64,000 nt of DNA, taken from contig CM025853.1 of NCBI GenBank assembly GCA_003952965.2, positions 20,704,865 to 20,768,864 on the forward strand, given 5' to 3'. A program made the translations under genes and the position numbers. The notes beneath the pieces were generated by a model that ran no database searches, was not told the origin of the DNA, and saw nothing but the letters and a program-made list of their open reading frames with translations. The DNA comes from Morella rubra. Its lineage: Eukaryota > Streptophyta > Magnoliopsida > Fagales > Myricaceae. Below, one piece after another: positions 52,900 through 63,703 of the stretch (within the stretch, counting starts at the first letter, position 1; each line of letters opens with the position of its first letter).

Positions 52900-53975
52900 A
52901 GACCTACTAGAGGGAGAACGGATTGGGTGCAAAGTTAAATGGTGCTAAGAGATGTAAAGGGAGGGCTGAGATTAAAAAAAAAAAAAGTAATCCAACATTC
53001 AGGGAATGACCACCTCATTTAATGAGGTGAGAGGAAACAAAAATGGCTTAAAGCTCGATTTTACTCAACCAAACTACTTTTTTTCCTCCAACTTTTTTCC
53101 GTGCAACACACCTCCCCACATTTTCTGCCATAAAATAGTATACTTTTTTTGCTTTTATTATATGTGGTTAGTAGTGCTACAATAATAGATGCGTAATCTG
53201 GTTGGATCGATGCGTTTGCGTGGACAAAGCGGTGGAAGAGATCGAGAGAACTGATTTGGAAAAAAGAGATGGGTTGGTTAAAAGCAAGATTATTGTGGTT
53301 GATCTGGGCTCGAGCTTCCCAAGGTTGTTTGGGCCAGAAGTAGCAAACCGAGTTTTGGAATCCATACGGGAGTATTTCGTTGCATGAGAAGCTTTGCCAA
53401 CTATTGTTCAATGCTCTTTTGTTTCTATAGATAGATATTTTATAGTCTTCTGTAAATTCTCAAAAATTTCACATTCATACGGCATTGCACGTCAACAAAA
53501 TATCCAAAAACACCGTCAAGAAGTAACCTTTCAGGTACATATTAACATTTACGATACAGATTCAGTACAAGGCCTCCAAGGCTTTACAGTCACCTTATCG
53601 TATCACATCAAATGCTTGATTAACGTTTAAGGTGCAAATTTTACACAAAAGTATGTTTTGTAGCTTTCAACAGTGAAGAAAGGTGGAGGCCCATTTGCTT
53701 TTGACTTTCACCATCCACAACAACTACTGTGGAAAGAAAAAAAAACATGGAGAAGTGTGTTGCTGTGGACTCGTACTAAGAAAAAAAAAAGTGTTGTTGT
53801 AGACTCGCTAGGAAAAAAGTTGAAGAAAAAAAAAAGTGACTTGGTGGAACAACCCGAGCTTTGAGCCAATTTTGTTTCCTCTCACCTCATCTCTGAAGTT
53901 AGATCATTTTTTAAAAAATCTCAACCCTTTCTTTACACCTCTTTGCACCCAATTTGTTCTCATACTAGAGGTACT
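52900..53975. mobile_element. Long-TIR element, possibly MULE, with unidentified interior
   Basis: The left 160 bp (from CTACTAGAGGGAGAACGG) and the right 130 bp read on the opposite strand (CCTCTAGTATGAGAACAAAT) are inverted copies sharing 'attgggtgcaaag', 'ggctgagatt' or 'ggttgagatt', 'gaggtgagaggaaacaaaa-tggct-aaagctcg'. The interior (53190-53390) has a plus-strand frame KAVEEIERTDLEKRDGLVKS then IIVVDLGSSFPRLFGPEVAN, amphipathic and protein-like but of unknown family. It may be another captured fragment. Target duplication not resolved. Confidence 0.6.
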
Positions 53976-54346
53976 CACACACTGTTACTGGCTTTTCACA
54001 ATTATATTTGTTTAACACATCAATTCCAATAATTGCGAAGATGAACAGTTATTAAGGTTAGTATATTCGTTTTTATTTTTTTATTTCTAGGAAAACTAAA
54101 ACTTTATTTTTATCAAAAGATGGAAATGATACATACTGGTGTCATAATACCAACTAAATGAACACGAATCCAATGTCTCTATGTAATCATCCTTGAGACA
54201 AGAAATAAACAAAGAAAAAGAAAATATAGTTCATGGTGGTGGAATCCCTGTGTTGCAGGGAATGCTGACAAGTATGGCTTTGCAGCTCTTTCTTTGGTTG
54301 ATCAACTCTTATTTCCTAGAGATCGTAGGATCCAAAATCACAAGAT

Positions 54347-54364
54347 GGGGGGGGGGGGGGGGGG
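54347..54364. repeat. G homopolymer (about 18 nt)
   Basis: Run of G interrupted by no other base; prone to length change and to G-quadruplex formation. Confidence 0.95.
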
Positions 54365-54467
54365 ACGATGCGTGGAGGGTGACGGTGAGTGGGAAGCATG
54401 TGCCAATGAATGGATAGTCGGACATGGACGATGGTGAAGAGCATGAGGCGACGAAGATGGCTTTTAT

Positions 54468-54972
54468 GTGCGTGGCCGGCAAAGTATTCCAAATGACAGT
54501 AGATCTGATATTTTTTTATTTGTGAGGAAATGAAAATTTAAACACACAACAAAAGAAAAGTATTCATAAATGGGTTAGAGAGCACGGGTGGTGTTTGCAT
54601 ACCAAAAATTTTGGCATAGTTTTATGGAGTTGGCGAACAAGTAAATTTAGTTTTATGAGAGTTGGTGAAAAAGTGAGAATAGAGATTATTTGAGTGAATT
54701 TTTGTGTTTATAGTAATGGAATATGTGCATGTCCGGCAAAGTATTCCAAATGATAGTAGATTTGAGATTTCTTCATTTGGGAGGAAATGAAAATTTAGAC
54801 ACATAACAAAAGAAAAGTATTCATAAATGGGTTAGAAAGCGCGGGTGGTGTTTGCATACTAAAATTTTGACATAGTTTTATAGAGTCGGTGAAAAAGTAG
54901 ATTTAGTTTTACGAGAGTTGGTGAAAATATGAAAAGAGAGATTATTTGAGTGAATTTTTATATTTATAGTAA
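54468..54972. repeat. Two ~250-bp direct tandem repeats
   Basis: 54468-54718 and 54728-54972 share 'gtccggcaaagtattccaaat', 'caaaagaaaagtattcataaatgg', 'cgggtggtgtttgcata' and 'ttatttgagtgaattttt-t-tttatagtaatgga' in order, with point differences. They are non-coding and resemble the body of an AT-rich MITE in tandem. Confidence 0.85.
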
Positions 54973-55299
54973 TGGAAAGAGATGATTTAAGAAGAAAACT
55001 CTTTCATAATTATTTTATTACAAAATTTTGAGATGGTCAAATATTTAGAAAACAAACATACCCAGGAAGGGAAAGAGGACTACCGTAGGAGCCAGAGTAC
55101 CTTCTGCCGACCATGGAGGCAATGGAAAATGGGGGTGCAGGGATGGGGTGTTCATTGAGAGGGGGAAAAAGTTTCGAGAAGTATTTTGGGAACAAGTTGA
55201 TCTACAGTAAGAAATTTGGCTGGTTGTGAAAGTTTATCTATTTCTTGTGGATACATCTATACTTGCATTGAATCCGAAATCTCTATATCACCATATTCT

Positions 55300-55455
55300 T
55301 AGTCTAGAAAGTTTTTTTTTGAAAAAACTCTCCCATAAAGCTATTGTCAACATGTACGGTTAAATTAGGGACTTGTCCAGCAGTAGCGTGACTCGAATTC
55401 ATACCCAAGCACTTAATACGATTCATCGATTACTCAAAGGTCCTGCCCACTAATG
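55300..55455 (-). mobile_element. Au-like tRNA-derived SINE candidate
   Basis: Read on the minus strand: TGGGCAGGACCTTTGAGTAA at the start and GAATTCGAGTCAC (55388-55400, box B-like) after ~60 bases, then a tail ending in T/A-rich sequence near 55310. The arrangement resembles plant Au-type SINEs. No target duplication was found. Confidence 0.5.
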
Positions 55456-55813
55456 ACGGAGGGAGGAAAGGGAGACCATGCCCACCCAAAAGTTCTGAAA
55501 AATACCCCCTTCCCCGTTTACTCAATGTCAACATTTAAAAAAATTCATCCTTGGTCCCCCAAAAATATTGAAAAAAATCTCCTCTCAAATAAAATAACCT
55601 TTAGCTTCCTAAAAATTTAAAATACATATTTTTTTTCATGAATATTTGACAATAATTTGTAATTTTTATTTTTGAGAGATTTGAAAAAAAAACATTTAAA
55701 TAGATCTTAAAAAATTCAAGGAGTTAAATAGGCTTTTGACCGATTGACCCTTAAATTATTGAGTTATTGTTACACCGCAACCTACATACTTTGAGATATG
55801 ACACCCTCAAACT
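55456..55813. other. AT-rich sequence containing transposon tips
   Basis: 55456-55640 (GACGGAGGGAGGAAAGGGAG) has the look of a hAT-type end similar to the neighbouring element at 55814. From about 55740, similarity to the MULE-MITE family of 19074 appears ('atgacaccctcaaac...'). Confidence 0.35.
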
Positions 55814-56009
55814 CAAGGACGAAGCCAAGGGAAGTTAGGCCATGGCCCCCAACCCTCCTAAAATTGGCTATTAAAAAAATATATTTTTTAGTATTTTAAT
55901 GGATTTTGACAATTTATTTATGCTTTATTCATTTTGATCCCCCAAAATACTTTTTTTTATGTAATTGAACCCCCCTCTCAAAAAGAACCAATTTATGGCT
56001 TCATCTCTG
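55814..56009. mobile_element. hAT-type MITE (196 bp, 8-bp TSD CTCAAACT)
   Basis: CTCAAACT lies at 55806-55813 and again at 56010-56017. Termini CAAGGACGAAGCC and, on the opposite strand, CAGAGATGAAGCC match in 10 of 13 positions. It interrupts a MITE of the family seen at 19074, which resumes with 'attgatttttgatgcgttgcat'. No ORF. Confidence 0.88.
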
Positions 56010-56268
56010 CTCAAACTATTGATTTTTGATGCGTTGCATCATTCATATATAATTTTTCGTTAAAAAGAACACAAATTTGGGCGAAAAATAAATTGTATGT
56101 GTTGCAGCTGCACTATATAAAGGTAGAGAAATAGAGATAAGTTAAACCAAGATGCTGATAATGCTTTTGACCTACTTTGCATTTGTTGAGATTATTGCTA
56201 TCAATTCATTAAGTTATCGAGAGTACTATCAAACAAAAGGGCGTAAAGTATTTAACATTGGTAGTTGA

Positions 56269-57425
56269 TGTTGGCTTTTGTTCACAATCGATATTTTGAT
56301 GATTTCAATAAATGGATTAAGTTATTTTTATCAAAGAGCCAAAGACAAGAAGATTGAAGATCAAGAAGATGCAAAGAGTTCAAAAGTGAAGATTCAAGAC
56401 TATAGGGTATAATCTTGTAATTCTTAGTTTCACTCTTGACAAGGATTGAAGCACTCACTTGCATATCTTTCAAAACGTGCATAAACCGTTTTACCTCTTG
56501 TTTGAAAGATCAAAATATTTTTAAATGGTTTCAAAACACCTAAATCAACTCCCAAATCTTTTATATACTTATGGGGAGTTAGTCTTTAAAATTGGGTGTT
56601 TCAAAATGATCAAAATTGTGGTTTTAAATGAACCGGATCTTGTGCTTCAGTTAAGGAGGTCAATCGGCTGGTGAAGCAGTCGACCGGCCTTCGATCGCTT
56701 GGTGTAGCTGTTGACCGGTACAATAGTAAAATTCCTAACGGCTAGAAACGACTAGTTTTTTTTATGTGTGGCCTATATAAATACCTTGCTAGCGTCTAAA
56801 AATAAGAGAGAATGGTCATATATCATTTACGTACCATGAGAAATATCATAAACCTTCTTATTCCATATTTCTCATATCATTCACACAAGTCATACTTTCT
56901 TATCCTTGTTATTGTGTGAATCAAAGAGATAGAGCTTTCCATTTTCATTTCCATTCTTTGAAAGAGTTTTGTTATTAAAAGTTCATATCCAAAAGAGGTG
57001 ATTCCTTTTGAGGTTGTTCACTAAAAAAGAAGCTTAGAGAGGGTATATCTCAAGCTTGGTTAGGTTGTGAGTGGTGAGCCCGAAAATCACTTGGGGTTTA
57101 AGTGTTGAGCCAAGAAAAACAATTGTGCGGTTCTCTAGCATCCGGAAGCTAGTGTGTACACTATTTGGAAGATAGTGGAAAACCTCAAGGTTCGGTAAAG
57201 GAGCTTGAGGGGTGGATGTAGGCGAGTTTGCCGAACCACCTAAAAATCACGTATTTACTTCTCTATCCCTACTCTTTACATTTAGCACTTATTCTCTTAT
57301 CGAATCTATATACTTGTGCTAAATTAGTCTTTACTTTGCAAACACGACTTTTCGAGGTTAAAAGCTAAAAAGTTTAGAAACCCAATCCACCCTCCTCTTA
57401 GGTTGCCTTAATCGTGAGACTTACA
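56269..57425 (+). mobile_element. copia LTR with degraded primer-binding site
   Basis: 1157-bp LTR beginning TGTTGGCTTTTGTTCACAAT and ending CTTACA, followed at once by ATTGATATTAAAAC, a transition-mutated form of the primer-binding site ATTGGTATCAGAGC seen at 62452-62465. So this is the 5' LTR of a plus-strand element. Its internal region is cut off after ~140 bp at 57564 and no 3' LTR of its own is visible. It is inserted in a remnant of the 19074-type MITE. Confidence 0.85.
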
Positions 57426-57569
57426 ATTGATATTAAAACTTGGTACTCTTCATACAAGATTTAACAATCTTGAGAGAGAAGGAAACGTGCAGACAATGGG
57501 TGGATTTTTTTAAATGTCGTGGCAGAGGCAAAATATACATTTCAAGTTGTGTTGTTGGCGTGGCATACA

Positions 57570-58846
57570 TGTTGGCTTTTGTGCACAATCGAGATTTTGA
57601 TGATTTCAAAAAATGGATCAATTTTATAAAACGGACATCTTCAAAGACAAAGATGTTTTGATGAAAGAGCCAAAGACTTGAAGAAAGAAGATCAAGAAGA
57701 TGCAAGGAGCTCAAAAGTGAAGTTTCAAGACTTTAGGGTATAAACCTTGTAACTCTTAGTTTCACTTTTGACAAGGATTATGAATCACACTTGCATATCT
57801 TTCAAAATGTGCATAAACCGTTTTACCTTTTGTTTGAAAGATTAAAATGTTTTTAAAGGTTTCAAAACACCCCAATCAAACTCTCAAACCTTTTTTACAG
57901 TTATGGGAAGTAAGTCTTTAAAATTGGGTGTTTCAAAGAGGTCAAAAACGTGTTTTAATTGAACCGGATCATGTGCTTAAGTTGAGGAGGTCGATCGGCT
58001 GGTGAAGCAGTCGACCGGTCTTCGACGTTTGGTATAGCAGTTGACTGGTTGATTTTGAAATAGATCCGTTGAGCTTCTGACAATATGACCGTTGAGTAAC
58101 GGTAACTTGAAGCGATCGACCAGTTCATGTAGCGGTCGACCGGCTCATTTTAACAGACGACTCCAACGACTATAAATGGCTAGTTTTCATATGTGGCCTA
58201 TAAATACACCTTCATAACGTCCAAAATAGATACACAACGACCACATATCATTTAGATCATTTGAGAAATATTTCAAACCTTCATATTTTATATTTCTCAT
58301 ATCATTCACACAAAACACACTTTCATATCTTTGTCTTTGTGTGAATCAAGAGATAGAGCTTTCCAATTTCATATCTACTCTTTGAGAGAGTTTATTCTTC
58401 AATCTTTATATCCAAAAGAGGTGATTCTTTAGTGAGGTTGTTCACTAAAGAAGAAGCTTAGAGAGGGTATATCTCAAGCTTGTTAGGTTGTGAGTGGTGA
58501 GCCCGAAAAATCACTTGGGTGGTTTGAGTGTTAAGCCCAGGAAAACACTTGTACGGTTCTCTAGTACCCGGAAGCTAGTGTGTACACTATTTGAAGATAG
58601 TGGGAAAACCTCAAGGCTTGGTGAAGGAGCTTAAAGGGTGGATGTAGGCGGGTTTGCCGAACTACCTAAAAATCATGTGTTTGCGTCTCTTTCCCTACTC
58701 TTTATATTTAGCACTTATTTACTTGTTGCTTTAATATACTTGTGCTAAATTATCTTTACTTTGCAAACACGATTTTGGGGTTAAAAGCAAAAAAGTTTGA
58801 AACCCAATTCACCCCCTCTTGGGTTGCCTTAATCCTTGGACTTACA
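57570..58846 (+). mobile_element. Solo copia LTR (1277 bp, 5-bp TSD ATACA)
   Basis: ATACA at 57565-57569 and 58847-58851 frames an LTR of the same family as 56269-57425 (start TGTTGGCTTTTG, end CTTGGACTTACA). With matching 5-bp duplications and no internal region it is an independent solo LTR, inserted into the internal stub of the older element. Confidence 0.9.
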
Positions 58847-60102
58847 ATACACAGTGAGTAGAGATAAACAATGTTAATCCAAGGATTAAGGCAACCCAAG
58901 ACGGGGGTGAATTGGTTTTCAAACATTTTTCGCTTTTAACCCTCATAATCGTGTTTACAAAGTAAAGACTAATTTAGTACAAGTATATTGATGCAATAAG
59001 TAAATAAATGCTAAATGTAAAGAGTAGGGTTTAGAGAAGCAAACACGATATTTTTAGGTGGTTCGGCAATATGCCTACATCCACCCCTCAAGGTCCTTTA
59101 CCAAGCCTTGTGATTTTTCCATTATCTTCCAAATAATGGACATTCTAGCTTCCGGATATTAGAGAACCTTACAAGTATTTTTTCGGGCTCAACACTCACA
59201 ACCCAAGTGATTTTTGGGGCCCACCACTCACAACATAAGCAAGCTTAAGCTATACCCTCTTTAAGCTTTTCTTTAGTGAACAACCTCACTAAAAGAATCA
59301 CCTCTTTGGATATGAAGATACAAAGAACAAACTTTCTCAAAGAGTGGATATGAAAATGGAAAGCTCTATCTCTTTGATTCACACAATGACAAGGATAAGA
59401 AAGTGTAATTTGTGTGAATGATATGAGAAATATGGAATAATGAAGGTTTAAGATATTTCTCAATAATGTAAAATGATATGTGGTCGTTCTCTCTTTTTTA
59501 GAGACATAGGAAGGTCTTTATATAGGCCACATGAGAAAACTAGCCGTTTCTAACTGTTAGAAATTTTATCATTGTACTAGTCGACCGCTTCAGTGTTATC
59601 GTTACCCAAAGGTCACAATGTCAGAACTTCAAAGAATCTATTTCAAATCATAGATCGGTTAACCGCAACACCAAGCGGTCGAAGCCGGTTGACTTCTCAA
59701 CTTAACATTGATCGATTTCTTTTAAAACACGATTTTGACCAACTTAAAATTCCCAATTTTAAAGACTAAATTCTCATAAGTATGTAAAAGGTTTGGGAGT
59801 TGATTTGGGTGTTTTGAAACCATTAAAAAACATTTTGATCTTTCAAACAAAAGGTAAAACGGTTTATGCACATTTTGAAAGATATGCAAGTGTATGATTC
59901 AAATCCTTGTCAAAAGTGAAACTAAGAGTTACAAGATTATACCTATGGTCTTGAATCTTCACTTTTAAGCTCCTTCTATCTTCTTGAACCCCAATCTCCT
60001 TATCTTTGGATTTTTGATAAAAATGTCTTTGTCTTTGAAAATGTCCATTTTTTAAACTTAATCCATTTATTGAAATCATCAAAATATCGATTGTGAACAA
60101 AA

Positions 60103-60125
60103 GCCAACAATCTCCCCCTTTTTTA
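60103..60125 (-). promoter_or_regulatory. Polypurine tract of the copia element
   Basis: Minus-strand purine run AAAAAAGGGGGAGAT directly before the 3' LTR start. A second, very similar motif (AAAGGGGGAGATT) occurs at about 60448-60461, inside the internal region. Confidence 0.7.
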
Positions 60126-60852
60126 TGATGACAATAAATTGATAGTTTTGGGATGACTCCCCCTATCTTTTGCAATTGGACAATCATTTGAAACTTGAGA
60201 CAAAACATTAGTAACCAATATTCATAATCCAATTCAAAAAGAGAATATATAGTCATTAAAACTATCAACACATTTTTCCCCTTTGTCACATCAAAAAGAC
60301 AAAGAATATAAACTTAGATGTATGCATCACCTAAAATGGGATAAAAATTAACATATGGCATGCATTATCCATCAAATTTTTCCAAATATGCATTCTACCA
60401 ATACCATCACATGATCAAAGGGAATACAAGCATATCGACATTAAGAAATCTCCCCCTTTGTCAATCAAAAAATGAATGTATGGATAGAACTCAAATAATC
60501 ATTTTCATTTAAAAAACATCAAAAAGAACAATTTGAGGTTTTAAATGACAATCTCATTGATGGGGATGATGTACCAACCTCTTAGCTACCAATGACAATT
60601 TAAAGGTCATTCTCAACAAAAATTTAGGCTCACAAAATCTCATAAAAGTTCATGATTTTGTAAAAATGTCATTCTAAAGATGTTCGATTTTGATAAATGC
60701 AAGAAATATGTCAAAGATAATACATTTGCATTTAGAAGATTAACACATAAGAAATCATCATAGAAGATAATTAACCAACAATTTAGAACATATTCTCAAT
60801 CAAGGATTTAGAAGTTACCAAAGGTTTTCCCCTTAGCATTTGTCCTCAAATG

Positions 60853-61212
60853 TCACAAGCCTTCTTGATAGGCAAGTTTCATCCAAGTACTCTTTATTGC
60901 TCTATCCTTCTTGAATCCTATAAAAGAATCAAGAAAATATTTTTGGTACCCAAGTTTTCTTGGGTCCTTCGTGTTAGCCTTGGTTCCTTTTGGAACCCAT
61001 GTCTTCTTGAGAGTCTTGCTCCCAAGTTTCTTCAATGCACAATAAAAAATTAGATGCCCATCTTTGTTGCAAAAATGACATGTTTGAGTAGGTGCACAAA
61101 AAGACTTAGCCTTCAAAAATAAGTTCTTAAAATATTTTTGGTGAATAGAAGGCTTGTAGCCTAAGCCACTTTTGTCAAAGACACATCTTTGACTACCAAG
61201 AATCAAATCCAA
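60853..61212 (-). pseudogene. copia gag C-terminus with zinc knuckle
   Basis: Minus-strand open frame of 119 codons containing CHFCNKDGHLIFYC, a C-X2-C-X4-H-X4-C zinc knuckle that binds RNA in the virus-like particle. Next comes a basic segment KLGSKTLKKTWVPKGTKA, which is common after gag in plant copia elements. It overlaps the upstream gag frame by a few bases in another frame. Reading stops at 60853 with no protease. Confidence 0.8.
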
Positions 61213-61733
61213 AGATTTCTTTCCTTGAGTGAACTTCTCAAGGATTTTGCTTTGAGAAAAATTTTGTTGTTCAAAGCAACTTTCTCCTTTTCAAATTCTA
61301 AAGCTTTTTGTTGGAGTAAATCATTTTCAAGCTTTAGAGTATTTCTCTCATTTTCTAATAAATCAATTTCTTTTGAGATTAAAATGAGTTTCTTTTTCAA
61401 AGATGTATATTTTGAATCAAGTTTTTCAAATTGACAAAGAAGTTCATCAAAGGCATTTTGAAGTTCAATATAAGAAAATTTAGGTTCATCATCCGAAGAG
61501 TATACCTCATCATCATCCTCAAATGCCATGAGGCACATGTTAGCGATTTCTCCATCTTCTTCGAAGGAGGAGGAGCTTTCATTGTTAACATTCCAAGATG
61601 TCTTTTTGTATTTTAGGCTTCTTTTTTCTTTCTTTCTTTTGAGGAAGTTCTTAAACTTTCTAGTCATCAAGACTATGTCTTCCTCATCGTCATCCTCATC
61701 TTCGATTATGGAAGATTTGAGAGCGATCCTCAT
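61203..61733 (-). pseudogene. copia gag, central coiled-coil region
   Basis: 176-codon frame with an acidic stretch (EDEDDDEED), KKTSWNVNNESSSSFEEDGE and NMCLMAFEDDDEVYS, and then a long heptad-like region (SKYTSLKKKLILISKEIDLL and ENERNTLKLENDLLQQKALE). This coiled-coil arrangement is usual in gag-derived proteins of plant copia families. It follows the UBN2 part upstream after a stop at 61746. Confidence 0.8.
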
Positions 61734-61745
61734 CTTCTTCTTGTT

Positions 61746-62290
61746 CTAATCTTCATTTTCGAGCATTTGTAAATCATGGGTCATGAAGGATTCGAGAAGA
61801 TCTTCTAGAGGTAGCTTGGTAAGATCTTTAGCCTCTTGAATCGCGGTCACCTTTGCTTCCCAAGACTTTGGTAGTGACCTAAGGATTTTTCTCACCAAAT
61901 TCGAGTTAGTATAAGATTTACCAAGTGCATTCAAGCATTTATAATGTTGGTAAATCTAGTATACATGTTACTAATGGATTTCTTCGGTGTCATTTTAAAT
62001 AACTCATAGTTATGGACAAACATACTTATTTTGGACTCTTTGACTTGGTTTGTCCTCTTCATGTGTAATCTTTAGAGCATGCCAAATTTCCTTAACATTT
62101 GTGCAAGAAGATATTCTATTAAATTCACATCGATCTAAAGTACAATAAGAATATTCATACTCTAGCATCCAAAGAGATTTTCTTTTTGTCTAGGTCACTA
62201 TATTCATTTTCGTTTTTGAGGGTTTCAACCTCTCCAACTTTCTTTGTGGGAATATGTGGACCATTCAATATGCATACCATAAATCATAAT
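61746..62290 (-). pseudogene. copia gag N-terminal (UBN2) region
   Basis: The open part 61746-61934 reads LVRKILRSLPKSWEAKVTAI, then QEAKDLTKLPLEDLLESFMT. This is the conserved UBN2/gag motif 'KILRSLP..W..KVTAI.EAKDL..L...EL...L..HE'. Upstream frames to about 62290 contain EFNRISSCTNVKEIWHALKI and are broken by several stops. Confidence 0.8.
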
Positions 62291-62451
62291 CAATAGATTG
62301 AAAATAAATTCTCATCCTAGTTTTCCAATATGCATAATCACTACCATTAAAGAATGGTAGTCTAAGTGTAGAAAGCCCTTCAACTTGAGTGTTGAAGCTT
62401 GAGGTTACCGTTCTAACTCAATATTTTTAAATCTTGTATAACGAGCATCAA

Positions 62452-62463
62452 GCTCTGATACCA
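62452..62463 (-). promoter_or_regulatory. Primer-binding site (initiator Met tRNA)
   Basis: TGGTATCAGAGC on the minus strand, three bases after the 5' LTR end. It is the standard copia site for initiator-tRNA priming and fixes the element's orientation. Confidence 0.85.
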
Positions 62464-63703
62464 ATTGTTAATCCAAGGATTAAGCAACCCAAAAGGGGGT
62501 GAATTGAGTTTCCAAACTTTTTCACTTTTAACCCCAAAATCGTGTTTGCAAAGTAAAGATAATTTAGCACAAGTATATTTACAACAAGTAAATAAGTGCT
62601 AAATGTAAAGAGTAGGGTTTAGAGAAGCAAACACAGATTTTTAGGTGGTTCGGCAAACCCACTACATCCACCCCTCAAGCTCCTTTACCGAGCCTTGAGG
62701 TTTTCCCACTATCTTCAAATAGTGTACACTCTAGCTTCCAGGTGCTAGAGAACCTTACAAGTGTTTTCCCAGGCTCAACACTCACAACCCAAGTGGTTTT
62801 TCGGGCTCACCACTCACAACCTAACCAAGCTTGAGATATACCCTCTCTAAGCTTCTTCTTTAGTGAACAACCTCACTAAAGGAATCACCTCTTTGATAGG
62901 AAGATACAAGAATAAACTCTCTCAAAGAGTGGATATGAAAATGGAAAGCTCTATCTCTTTGATTCACACAATGACAAGGATAAGAAAGTGTAATTTGTGT
63001 GAATGATATGAGAAATATGGAATAAGAAGGTTTAAGATATTTCTCAAGCTATGTAAAATGATATGTGGTCGTTCTCTCTTGTTTAGAGACAATAGGAAGG
63101 TCTTTATATAGGCCACATGAAAAACTAGCCGTTTAGAAATTTTACCGTTATACCGGTCGACCGCTTCAGGTTACTGTTACCCAACGGTCACAATGTCAGA
63201 ACTTCAACGGATCTATTTCAAATCATAGACCGGTCGACCGCTACACCAAGCGGTCGAAGCCGGTCGACCGCTTCACCAGCCGGTCGACCTCCTCAACTTA
63301 AGCACATGATCCGGTTCATTTAAAACACAATTTTGACCAACTTTAAACACCCAATTTTAAAGACTAACTTCCATAAGTATATAAAAGGTTTGAGAGTTGA
63401 TTGGGGTGTTTTGAAACCATTAAAAAACATTTGATCTTTCAAACAAGAGGTAAAACTGTTTATGCACATTTTGAAAGATATGCAAGTGTGATTCAAATCC
63501 TTGTCAAAAGTGAAACTAAGAGTTACAAGTTATACCCTATGGTCTTGAATCTTCACTTTTGAGCTCCTTGCATCTTCTTGATCTTCAATCTTCTTGTCTT
63601 TGGCTCTTTGATAAAAATGTCTTTGTCTTTGAAGATGTCCATTTTGTAAACTTAATCTATTTATTGAAATCATAAAAATATCGATTGTGAACAAAAGCCA
63701 ACA

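Larger units (their letters stand above)
58872..63703 (-). mobile_element. Ty1/copia element, minus strand, gag only
   Basis: Two LTRs in the same orientation: 5' LTR 62466-63703 and 3' LTR 58872-60109, with TGTTGG...AACA ends. The primer-binding site TGGTATCAGAGC (minus strand) lies at 62452-62463, complementary to the 3' end of initiator methionine tRNA as in plant copia elements. A polypurine tract AAAAAAGGGGGAGAT abuts the 3' LTR at about 60110-60125. The 2.36-kb internal region has gag but no protease, integrase or RT. The LTRs differ at roughly a tenth of positions. No TSD matches (AACAA versus GACAC), so the two ends may come from different insertions joined by recombination. Confidence 0.88.

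Noticed and set aside
54347..54417. Gly-rich ORF across the G tract
   Set aside because: Homopolymer artefact.
56269..58846. LTR pair of one plus-strand element
   Set aside because: The second LTR has its own TSD (ATACA) on both sides, so it is an independent solo LTR.
59864..60289. 141-codon minus-strand ORF
   Set aside because: Spans the LTR/internal boundary of the copia element and matches only other LTR copies; no protein features.
58872..63703. Complete autonomous copia retrotransposon
   Set aside because: No protease, integrase, RT or RNase H motifs are found between gag and the 3' LTR; the space is under 800 bp.
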